Source: CAWGYQ01 sp963817395 | GTDB lineage: Bacteria; Acidobacteriota; Vicinamibacteria; Vicinamibacterales; CAVPJW01 | DNA: 64,000 bases | Direction: 5' to 3' | Assembly: GCA_963817395.1 (NCBI GenBank) | Contig: CAWFOC010000008.1 | Coordinates: forward strand, 124,001 to 188,000 | Part shown: positions 10,671 to 18,936 of the stretch, one piece after another | How the letters are laid out: every line of letters begins with the position of its first letter | Position numbering within the stretch: position 1 is the stretch's first letter | Made by a program: the position numbers and the translations under genes | The notes under the pieces: model-generated | The model's input: only the letters and a program-made list of their open reading frames with translations | What the model was told of the DNA's origin: nothing | The model's database searches: none

Positions 10671-11390
10671 TCAGAGACCAAGCGAATCGAAATCGTCAAT
10701 GGACATGTGCTCGAGGCCGGCCGGCTGGGCCGCGTTGCCGGCTCTCAGAGCCAGCCTGGTGGACAACCCGGCCGTGCGTGCCGCGTCGAGCTCGTTGACG
10801 ATGTCCGAAATGAACATGATGGACGCTGGCGGCAGCCCGAACGCGGCGGCGATGCGCCCGTAGCTCGCCGGGTCTGTCTTGGCGCCGGTGTGGGTATCGA
10901 AGTACCCGCGGAGGTACGGAGTCAGATCTCCCGTCGGCACGGTCGCGAACAGCAGCTGTTGCGCGAGGACGCTGCCCGACGAGAAGATGCGAGTGTCGAT
11001 TCCTGCCTGATGCCAGCGCACCAGCGCGCGCGGGACATCCGCAAAGACCTCGCCGTGAAGTTCACCCGATCGGTAGCCTTCCTGCCAGATCAGGCCCTGC
11101 AGCGTCTTGAGCGCCGTGGTCTTCCGGTCTTCGCTCATCGCCCGGTCGACGTACGCCAGCAGCGCGCTCTCATCCGCAGCCATCGCCGATCGTTCGGCCC
11201 TCAGATCGACCCAAAGCATTTCGACCACGGCCCGGACGGATGGCTCGCGCCGGTGCGATTGGAGGAATGTGGCGGCGCGCTGGCGAGCGTAGGGGAAGAG
11301 GACGCGATGGACGAACTCGATTGGTGTGGTCGTGCCTTCGATATCGAGCAGGAGACCGCGCGGGGCCGGCGCTGACGCGTCCGGATTCAC
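10671..11390 (-). CDS. mtnC: Acireductone synthase (enolase-phosphatase E1)
   Basis: Converts 2,3-diketo-5-methylthiopentyl-1-phosphate to acireductone in the methionine salvage pathway. It is a HAD-family enzyme of 239 residues, the usual E1 size. The nucleophile motif appears as LLLDIEGTTTPIEFV near the N-terminus (DIEGT with the catalytic Asp), followed by the SSGS phosphate-binding motif (FSSGSVLAQQ), Lys in GAKTDPASY, and the closing acidic motif FISDIVNELDAA. The GTG start at 11390 overlaps the TGA of mtnD in GTGA, a typical sign of translational coupling. Last gene of the mtnB-mtnD-mtnC operon. Confidence 0.93.
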   Translation of the reverse strand: MNPDASAPAPRGLLLDIEGTTTPIEFVHRVLFPYARQRAATFLQSHRREPSVRAVVEMLWVDLRAERSAMAADESALLAYVDRAMSEDRKTTALKTLQGLIWQEGYRSGELHGEVFADVPRALVRWHQAGIDTRIFSSGSVLAQQLLFATVPTGDLTPYLRGYFDTHTGAKTDPASYGRIAAAFGLPPASIMFISDIVNELDAARTAGLSTRLALRAGNAAQPAGLEHMSIDDFDSLGL

Positions 11391-11959
11391 ACGGCCGCGC
11401 CGGTGCCGCCGGGCCGGACGTACGAGGGACCGAAGCACACGGGCTGAAAGGCCTGATCGACGCCGCTTCCCGTGTAGTGCGGCGTCCAGCCGGACGTTTC
11501 CTGGAACAGGCGAATCGCACGAATGCGACGGTCGGCGCACAGATCGAACCAGTGGTGCGTACCGCGCGGAACGCGAATGAGGTCGCCGGCCTCGACTTCG
11601 ATCGCGAACACCGGACCGGATTCCGGGTGAACATGGAACAGCCCGCGCCCCTCGACGATGAATCGCACTTCGTCTTCGTCGTGCCAGTGCTCGATGCTGA
11701 AGCGGGCGAGCATGGCATCGAGGTTGGGTGTCTCGGGCGTGACGTCGATGACGTCTGCCGTCACGTATCCGCCCCGCGCTTTCAGCACGTCGATCTCGCG
11801 AGCGTACGCGGCGAGCACGCCGTCGGCCGAAACGTCTGCCGCGATCTCGTGAGACGCGGTCCAGCGCTCGTAGTCGATGCCGTACTGGGCGAGAAACGCC
11901 GTCAGTTCGGCGCCGTCGGTGATGGTGCGGTTCGCGTCCGGAATCCTTACCTGTGCCAT
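11387..11959 (-). CDS. mtnD: Acireductone dioxygenase
   Basis: A cupin metalloenzyme that cleaves acireductone with O2 to give the keto acid precursor of methionine and formate. It has 190 residues from ATG 11959, which has GAGAGG seven bases upstream. The metal ligands are visible: FSIEHWHDEDEVRFIVEG supplies HxHxxxxE, and VPRGTHHWFDL supplies the last His. The fold and length match bacterial ARD (Ni or Fe; the metal decides the product and cannot be told from sequence). It sits 26 bases after mtnB and overlaps mtnC by 4 bases. Confidence 0.95.
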   Translation of the reverse strand: MAQVRIPDANRTITDGAELTAFLAQYGIDYERWTASHEIAADVSADGVLAAYAREIDVLKARGGYVTADVIDVTPETPNLDAMLARFSIEHWHDEDEVRFIVEGRGLFHVHPESGPVFAIEVEAGDLIRVPRGTHHWFDLCADRRIRAIRLFQETSGWTPHYTGSGVDQAFQPVCFGPSYVRPGGTGAAV

Positions 11960-11985
11960 GACCTCTCTTCTCAGCCTGCTGATTC

Positions 11986-12657
11986 TCAGCTTACCGTACC
12001 CCTTCCGGTCGCCTCCATCAGGAACTCCAGAATCTCGACGTGGCGTTCGGCCTGCTCCAGGTCGATACCCCACGTGTACAGGCCATGCCGGTGTATGAGA
12101 AAGCCGTGGCTGGCGGGGTGCTCGGTCAGGGCACGCGAGGCCGCACGGGCCAGCGCCTCCATGTCCTGGGAATTGTCCAGAATGGGGAGCCATTCACGAT
12201 GCTCATGGGATGTGACGCCCTCCAGACCCTTGAGCATCTCGAACCCTTCGATCGCGATCCCGCCCGCGCCATGGTGCGCCGCCGACACGAGCGTGCTCCA
12301 GATCGAGTGCGTGTGCAGCACGGCGCGCGCGCCGCGCTGCCGCACGATCTCCAGGTGCAGCCTCGCCTCCGCAGACGGGCGCCGCTCCTGTCGAGCCTGA
12401 GCGGCGCTCGACCGCACACCCTTCGTTGGCGCAGGCGAGGATCCGGTTCGCCGCACGAGCTGACCGCTCCGATCGACGACGAGCAGATCACGCGCGCTCA
12501 ACCGGCCTTTGTGGACGGAGCTGGCCGTCATCAGGAGACGCAGCGGGTTGGATTGGACGACGACGCTGAAGTTGCCGCTGGTCCCGAGTACCCACCCGCG
12601 ATGGTCGAACCGCTGCCCGACGGCCCGGAGCGCCCGGGCGGCCTCGGTGGTCTGCAC
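11986..12657 (-). CDS. mtnB: Methylthioribulose-1-phosphate dehydratase
   Basis: A class II aldolase-fold zinc enzyme that dehydrates 5-methylthioribulose-1-phosphate in methionine salvage. 223 residues from GTG 12657. Zinc site: LHTHSIWSTLVSA (HxH) and IHRHGLYTWG (second His pair); EGFEMLKG carries the likely catalytic acid, and GTSGNFSV near residue 25 is the substrate phosphate loop. First gene of mtnB-mtnD-mtnC. No mtnA (isomerase) or mtnN/mtnP is adjacent, so the upstream part of the pathway must be elsewhere. The start lies just after the truncated TonB-receptor remnant, so the promoter region is short and unusual. Confidence 0.93.
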   Translation of the reverse strand: MQTTEAARALRAVGQRFDHRGWVLGTSGNFSVVVQSNPLRLLMTASSVHKGRLSARDLLVVDRSGQLVRRTGSSPAPTKGVRSSAAQARQERRPSAEARLHLEIVRQRGARAVLHTHSIWSTLVSAAHHGAGGIAIEGFEMLKGLEGVTSHEHREWLPILDNSQDMEALARAASRALTEHPASHGFLIHRHGLYTWGIDLEQAERHVEILEFLMEATGRGTVS

Positions 12658-12689
12658 CGCTGCACTCTACCCGAATTCGTGTCGTTCCC

Positions 12690-13225
12690 ACTCCGCCGAT
12701 CGATTCATGGCTCGGGTAGCCCGAGTAGTAGCGGAAAATCGCGCCGGCGCCCAGACCCAGCCACGGGTTGGTGTTGAGGCTGAGTGCGAACGCGTGCCGG
12801 TTGTCGAAATTCGTCCGGCCATAGTCGCCACGCGGATCCAGATCGTTCGTGAACCGCTTGTTGTTCAGACCGCCGATGCCCACGTCGTGCGCCTCGGCCA
12901 GCGTGTACGCGAGCCGTCCGCTCCACCGCTGGGTATAGCGCTTCTCGACGGCAATCTCCAGCGAGTCGAAGTCGCCGTTCAGGGCGTCGAGCGTTTGGAA
13001 CTGCAGCACCCGCTGGAAGCGCGCGCCGCGCGCCTCCGCAGGAATCAGCTCGCCGGTTGGATCGAAGACGTCGACGCCAGGCCGGCCCACGGTGCCGTCG
13101 GGGAGCGGCCGCGGCTCGTTGATGTCGAGGAGCGCCGTCTGATTGCGGCTGCGGTTGCCGACGTAGTCGACGGAGAGCGCGACGTTCGGCATGATCTCCC
13201 GCTTCACGCCGACGGCGAGAATGAG
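12690..13225 (-). pseudogene. Remnant of a second TonB-dependent receptor (internal barrel part only)
   Basis: About 175 codons in one frame read as the C-terminal barrel region of an Oar-like TonB receptor: VGVKREIMPNVALSVDYVGN, then FDSLEIAVEKRYTQRWSGRL and RYYSGYP. There is no signal, plug or N-terminal domain, and the barrel stops before its final strands, so it is truncated at both ends. The left end meets the mtnB start region and the right end meets the stop codon of the polyphosphate phosphotransferase gene almost exactly. It differs from the receptor at 3181-6806, so it is the relic of another family member. It is on the same strand as its neighbours and probably transcribed through. 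Confidence 0.8.
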
Positions 13226-13226
13226 G

Positions 13227-14801
13227 TCAGCCCTTCTTGAGCCTCTTCTCGAGCCGATCGCAGAGCACGTCGAGCACCTTGATGCGCGCGTAGTACTTGT
13301 CGTTGCCCTCGACGATCGTCCAGGGCGACAGGCTGGTGCTCGTGCGTGCCACCATGTCGTTCACGGCCAGCTCGTAATCGCCCCAGTTCTCGCGATTGCG
13401 CCAGTCTTCGTCGGTGATCTTCCAGCGCTTGTGCCGCAACCGCGCGCGCTCCTTGAAGCGACGGAGCTGCTCTGCCGGGCTGACGTGAATCCAGTACTTC
13501 ACGACGACGATGCCGTGATCGGCGAGCTGGTCTTCGAATTGGTTGATTTCGGGATAGCCGCGCATGCATTCCGCGCGAGACGCGAACCCTTCGACGCGTT
13601 CCACCAGCACGCGGCCGTACCAGCTCCGATCGAAAATCGTGAGCCGGCCGGCGCGCGACAGGTGTCGCCAGAACCGCCACAAATAATGGTGGGCCCGCTC
13701 CTCATCGGTCGGCGCGGCGGTCGGGATCACCTGATACCAGCGCGCGTCGAGTGACGCCGTAATCCGCCGGATCGCCCCGCCCTTGCCGGCGGCGTCCCAT
13801 CCCTCGAAGACGGCAATCGTCGAGACTCCGCGGTTCAGCGCTTTCCGTTGAAGGCGGTACAGGCGTCCCTGCAGCTTGGCGAGCCGCTCCTCGAACGTCC
13901 TCTTGTCCAGCGCCAGCGAGAGGTCGACCCTGTCGAGCACGGTGGGCTGGTCCGCCGCCTGATCGGGCGCGCCTTCGACCCGCACCGCACGCGGCGCCTG
14001 ACCACCCGCATGCCCGCGCCGAACGCGACCCCGTGCGGGCGCGGGGGACTTCTCGTCGACGCTGGCGGGGCTCGACGACGGCTTGACCGGTCGGGCCAGC
14101 GCCTCTCGAATCGCGTCACGGAGCGCGGTGGCCACCGTCAGGGTCCGATACCGTTCGTCGAGGCCTTCGACGATGAGCCAGGGCGCCTGTGCGCCGCTCG
14201 TGCGTCGGATCGCCTGTTCTTCGGCCGCGATGAACCGGTCGTATGCGCGCCAGTTGTTCCACTGCTCCTTCGTGACGCGCCAGCGCTTGGCCGGATCCTT
14301 CTCGAACGACCGAAGCCGCTTCTTCTGCGCGGCGCGGCTGAGATGCATCCAGAATTTCACGATCACCGCGCCGTCGTCGGTGAGGGCTCTTTCGAAGGCG
14401 ACGATTTCCTCGAGCTGCGCGTCGAACTCCTTGCGGCTCGTGGCGCGGTGCACGCGATCGAGCACGGGCTCCGAGTACCAGGCGCTCAGAAACAGGCCAA
14501 TGCGACCCTTGGCCGGCAGATCACGCCAGTAGCGCCAGAAGGCCGGGCGCTCGCTTTCCTCGTCCGATCGACTGCCGTACGCCCGTGCGACGAGCCACCG
14601 CGGGTCCATCCACTCGCTGAGCGTGTTGACGGTCTCACCTTTGCCGGCCGTGTCGACGCCCGCGAACAGCACGATGACGGGCACGCGCGGATCCTTGCGA
14701 AGCGCATGCTGAAGCTCGAGCAGCTCCGCCCGCAGCGCCGGCTCCTTCGACTTGTACTCCTCCTTGGAAACTTCCCTGCCCAGTTCGGCGACTTCAAACA
14801 T
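13227..14801 (-). CDS. pap: Polyphosphate:AMP phosphotransferase (two-domain PPK2)
   Basis: Uses polyphosphate to phosphorylate AMP to ADP. At 524 residues it has two PPK2 domains, the layout of the class II / Pap enzymes. Domain 1: Walker A FAGVDTAGKGE (46-56) and, where Walker B is expected, FLSAWYSEP (104-112), which lacks the canonical DRSWYGR. Domain 2: Walker A FEGWDAAGKGG (332-342) and full Walker B FDRSWYGR (390-397). A low-complexity Pro/Ala/Arg linker (about 238-285) joins them. So domain 2 is the likely catalytic one, as in known Pap. It begins 3 bases after the adk stop codon, so the two are surely co-translated. Confidence 0.92.
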   Translation of the reverse strand: MFEVAELGREVSKEEYKSKEPALRAELLELQHALRKDPRVPVIVLFAGVDTAGKGETVNTLSEWMDPRWLVARAYGSRSDEESERPAFWRYWRDLPAKGRIGLFLSAWYSEPVLDRVHRATSRKEFDAQLEEIVAFERALTDDGAVIVKFWMHLSRAAQKKRLRSFEKDPAKRWRVTKEQWNNWRAYDRFIAAEEQAIRRTSGAQAPWLIVEGLDERYRTLTVATALRDAIREALARPVKPSSSPASVDEKSPAPARGRVRRGHAGGQAPRAVRVEGAPDQAADQPTVLDRVDLSLALDKRTFEERLAKLQGRLYRLQRKALNRGVSTIAVFEGWDAAGKGGAIRRITASLDARWYQVIPTAAPTDEERAHHYLWRFWRHLSRAGRLTIFDRSWYGRVLVERVEGFASRAECMRGYPEINQFEDQLADHGIVVVKYWIHVSPAEQLRRFKERARLRHKRWKITDEDWRNRENWGDYELAVNDMVARTSTSLSPWTIVEGNDKYYARIKVLDVLCDRLEKRLKKG

Positions 14802-14804
14802 GTG

Positions 14805-15455
14805 TCAGACCCACATTCTCGCGGCGTCGAGCGCCCGCGCCGTCACCGCCTCGATGGAGCCGGAGCCCGGAACGCTCAGAAGACGTCCGGCCCTCAGGTA
14901 GTAGTCGATGAGCGGGGCAGTCCGTTCGTGAAAGGTCTGGAGACGCGCCCGTACCGTCTCGGGCCGGTCGTCGTCTCGCCGGTAAAGGTGCTCGCCGTGG
15001 CAGCGGAGGCTCGGGCATGTCTTGAAGCGGTTGGACACTTCGTGAAACGACAGCTGGCATTCGCGGCAGATGAGGCGACCGGCGAGCCGCGCGACGATCT
15101 CCTCATCGGGAACTTCGATGTAGATGACGCCGTCAATCGTGCGCCCGAGCGAGGCCATCGTGTGATCGAGCGCTTCGGCCTGCGGCAGGGTCCGTGGAAA
15201 TCCGTCGAGAATGATGCCGGCGGCGGCGTCTGGCTGCTTCAGGCGATCCTTGACCATGTCGATCGTGAGATCGTCGGGAACCAGCTCGCCACGCGTCATG
15301 TATTCGCGGGCCCGCAATCCGAGCGGTGTGTTCCTGCCGAGATTGTCGCGAAACAAATCGCCCGACGACACATGCGTCAGCTTGAACTCGCCTTGTAGTC
15401 GCTCGGCCTGAGTGCCCTTGCCCGAGCCAGGGGCTCCAAGCAACACCAGATTCAT
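14805..15455 (-). CDS. adk: Adenylate kinase
   Basis: Catalyses ATP + AMP = 2 ADP. 216 residues from ATG 15455, preceded by AAGGAG at 4 bases. P-loop GAPGSGKGT (7-15), AMP-binding SSGDLFRDN, DGFPRT motif and a long-form LID that has four cysteines (CRECQ and CPSLRC), the zinc-binding LID type found in many Gram-positive and some other bacteria. Here adk is not in the usual ribosomal-protein/secY cluster but is the first gene of a two-gene unit with pap. It is divergent from the AddB-like gene with 117 bases between. Confidence 0.95.
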   Translation of the reverse strand: MNLVLLGAPGSGKGTQAERLQGEFKLTHVSSGDLFRDNLGRNTPLGLRAREYMTRGELVPDDLTIDMVKDRLKQPDAAAGIILDGFPRTLPQAEALDHTMASLGRTIDGVIYIEVPDEEIVARLAGRLICRECQLSFHEVSNRFKTCPSLRCHGEHLYRRDDDRPETVRARLQTFHERTAPLIDYYLRAGRLLSVPGSGSIEAVTARALDAARMWV

Positions 15456-15572
15456 TGCGCTCCTTTCGCGGTCGGCTTCGTGCAGGCGTCCTTGTATCGC
15501 CCTCGGCTCGGAAAAGCAAGGCGCGCCTTGACAGGCCACGGTGAGCGCGCCACGATTTGACGTCGATCCCCT

Positions 15573-18500
15573 GTGATTCGCTTCCTTCAGTCTTCCTCGG
15601 CCGCGGCGCGGCTCGCGGCCGCTCGGGATTTCGTGTCGGCGTTTCGTGCCGACCGCGAAATCCTGCTCGTGGGTGCGTCGCGCGGGGCGGTCGATGACTT
15701 CGCGCGGGCACTCGCTCGCGATCGCGGCGCCACCTTCGGCCTCCACCGCTTCAGCCTCACCCAACTCGCCGCGCGGCTCGCCGCGCCGATTCTTGCCGAG
15801 CGCGGCGTTGGCGCCGGCACCGACCTCGGCCTCGAAGCGGTGTCGGCGCGCGCGGCGTTCGAGGCTGCCCGGGCGCGGCGGCTGGCGTACTTTGCCCCCG
15901 TCGCCGGTCTTCCCGGTTTTCCACGCGCGCTTGCGCGGACCCTCTTGCAGCTGCGGCTCGCCGGCGTCAGAGCGGAGGCGCTCAGAACGCTTCCACGCAC
16001 AGGCCCCGATCTCGCCGAGCTGCTCGAGCGATACGAGCGGCAATTCGACCTCGCCGCAGCAGCCGATCGAGCCGACCTGTTCCGAGCCGCCGCTGACGCC
16101 CTCAGTCGTCCCGGCGAGGCGCTCGGCAGGATGCCGGTTCTTCTGCTCGACGTGCCTCTCGAATCGCGCGTCGAGCGTGGCTTTGTCGAATCGCTCGCGA
16201 AGACGGCGCCGGACCTCCTGACTACGATTCCCGCTGGAGACGACGCCACGCGGGCCGCCCTGGAGGGGCTCGGCGCTGTCGAATCACCGGAGCGAGCGGA
16301 GACGGTGTCGCCGCCCGCACTGCGCCGGCTGCGCGCCTACCTGTTTGAAGACGAGCAACCGCCGGTCTCGGAGCACTCGCCCGACGTGCGACTCTTCTCG
16401 GCTCCCGGCGAGGGCCGCGAGTCGGTCGAAGTGGCCAGACGCGTCATGGCGGAAGCCAGAAGCGGCGTGCCCTTCGATCGCATGGCGATTCTCGTCCGGG
16501 CGCCGCAAACCTACGTGGGCCTGCTCGAGCACGCACTGAGACGGGCTGGAGTGCCCGCCTACTTCGACCGCGGCACCCGGCGACCCGATCCGTCGGGCCG
16601 CGCATTCCTGGCGTTGCTCGCCTGCCGGAGCGCCGGGCTCTCGGCGAGTCGCTTCGCGGAGTACCTGTCGCTCGGCCAGGTCCCGCGTCTCGATCCCGAT
16701 GGCGGCCCCCCGGTGGACCGACCGGCATGGACTCCACCCGCCGATGAGGCCGTCGCACCTCAGCAGCTCGATCTGTTTGCCGAACCGTCGGCGATCGCGC
16801 CTGCCGACGCCGAGCCGGTCGCCGATTCGCCCGCCGGCGAGGAGAGCCGGCAGGACGACGAGGAGGCTTCGGCAGAAGATCCGGATGCTCCCGTGGTTGC
16901 CGGAACGCTCAGAGCGCCGTGGAAGTGGGAACAACTGATTGTCGAGGCTGCCGTGGTGGGCGGGCGCGATCGGTGGCAGCGTCGTCTCGACGGCCTGGCC
17001 GCCCAATACCGCGTGCAGCTTCGCGAGGCCGAATCGGACGACCCGGAATCACCCCGTGTCCGCGCGATCGAGCGAGACATCGAAGCGTTGTCGCGGCTGC
17101 GACGCTTTTCCCTTCCGGTCATCGACACCATGGCCCTCTGGCCTGACACCGCGACGTGGGGGGAGTGGCTGTCGCATCTCGAAGCCTTTGCGCCGCAAGT
17201 CCTCCGTCGACCCGATCGGGTGCTCGAGGTGCTTGCCGACCTCAGGCCGCTCGCGCAGGTTGGTCCGGTCGATCTCGATGAAGTTCGGCAGGTGCTGGTC
17301 GAGCGGCTGACGATGCTCGAGAATCGTCCGCCGGATTGGCGCTACGGGCGCGTCTTCGTGGCAACGCCCGCGCAAGCGCGGGGCCGCGATTTCGACGTCG
17401 TGTTCGTACCTGGCTTGGCCGAGCGGGTCTTTCCGCAGAAGCCGCGGGAGGATCCCATGCTGCTCGATCTGCTGAGAGAGGAGCTCGATCCCGGTCTGCC
17501 GCGTCAGCCCGACCGCGACCGCGCCGAGCGGCTTCTCTTGCGGCTGGCTGTGGGCGCCGCACGTCTCAGAGTGCACGTCTCATATCCGCGCATGGATCTC
17601 GCCGAGTCGCGCTCGCGCGTGCCCTCGTTCTATGCGCTCGACGTCGTGCGAGCGGTCACCGGACGCATTCCCCGCCACGACGAGCTTCAGGAACACGCCA
17701 CGCGCGAAGCCGACACGAGTCTGGCGTGGCCCGCGCCCTCCGATCCGGCATCCGCCATCGACGATGTCGAGTACGACCTGTCGGTGCTCAGGGGTCTTCT
17801 GAACGGCCCTGGGGGAGCAGTGGTGGCAGGCCGGGCCCGCCACATCCTGATGCTGAACGATTTTCTGCAGCAGTCCGTGCGACAGCGATGGGGCCGGTGG
17901 AAGAGGAGCTGGACGGCGTACGACGGTTTGCGCGCTCCGACCCCGCGCGCGGACGTGGCGCTCGCCGGGCACCGCCTGAGCGCCCGACCTTATTCACTGT
18001 CCGCGCTGCAGCGCTACGCCACCTGCCCGTATCAGTTTCTGCTGTCGGCAATCTACCGGCTCGAGGCGCGGCAGGAACCCGAGCCGTTGCAGCGCCTCGA
18101 TCCGCTGACGCGGGGCAGCCTCTTTCACCGCGTGCAAGCCGAGTTCTTTCGGGCCCTGGGGACCTCGAGCCATCCGCGCCTCGCTGCCGACACGCTCGGG
18201 GAGGCGCTCGATCTGCTCGATCAGGTGGTGGAGCGCGTTGCCGGCGCAGCCTTCGACGATCTGGCGCCGGCCATCGAACGCGTGTGGCGCGACGAGATCG
18301 CGGCGATCCGTACGGATCTTCGAACCTGGGTCCAGCGCCTCGCCAGCGATTCCGGACCGTGGGTGCCCGAGCGCTTCGAGTTCGGGTTCGGCCTGCCCGA
18401 ATCGGCGGAGCGCGATCCGCACAGCCGACCGGATCCGGTTGCGATCGGCCGAGGCGTCACGCTTCGCGGCTCGGTCGATCTCATCGAACGCCACGAGGAG

Positions 18501-18906
18501 ACGCGCGCGCTGAGGGTGACGGATCACAAGACCGGCCGCGATCGGTGGCTCCCTGGTCAGATCATCGGCGGTGGGACGGCGCTCCAACCCGTGCTCTATA
18601 GCCTGGTGGTCGAGGAGGCCACCGGGAGTCCAGTCGTCGAGGGACGTTTCTTTTACTGCACCACTGCGGGCGGGTTTACGGTGCACCCGATTCCCATCGA
18701 CGATCGGGCGCGGGGGCTGGCTGCAGAAGCGCTGGAGATCGTGGACCGCGGGTGTCGAGCACGCAGTGCTGCTGCCGGCGCCGTCCCGAGGCGCCTGCAA
18801 GTGGTGCGACTTTCGGACGGTATGTGGGCCGGACGAGGAGCGCCGGCTGGCCAGAAAGCCAACGGCCACGTTGGAAGATCTCGTGGCACTTCGCCGGCTG
18901 CCATGA
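15573..18906 (+). CDS. addB: AddB/RexB-like PD-(D/E)XK nuclease subunit, frameshifted near its end
   Basis: Partner subunit of a double-strand-break end-processing helicase-nuclease. About 1,111 residues from GTG 15573. The N-terminal half is a UvrD-type helicase fold without a working P-loop (GASRGAVDD where GxxGxGK would be). The C-terminal RecB-type nuclease domain has TCPYQFLL (about 818), the catalytic VTDHKTGRD (about 981) and a terminal Cys set GACKWCDFRTVCG (about 1072-1084). The first Cys and these three form the iron-sulfur staple typical of AddB. The last part is in another frame: a shift near 18752 moves the reading from EALEIVDRG to EHAVLLPAPSRGACKWC, with stop at 18906. An acidic low-complexity stretch occurs near residues 405-450. 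AddA follows after 30 bases. Confidence 0.85.
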
Positions 18907-18936
18907 GCTCGGATGGCTCGAGCGCGAAGGACAACG

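Noticed and set aside
13848..15398. Long open frame (516 codons) on the plus strand across pap and adk
   Set aside because: It is antisense to two genes with clear catalytic motifs and reads as Arg-rich low-complexity sequence.
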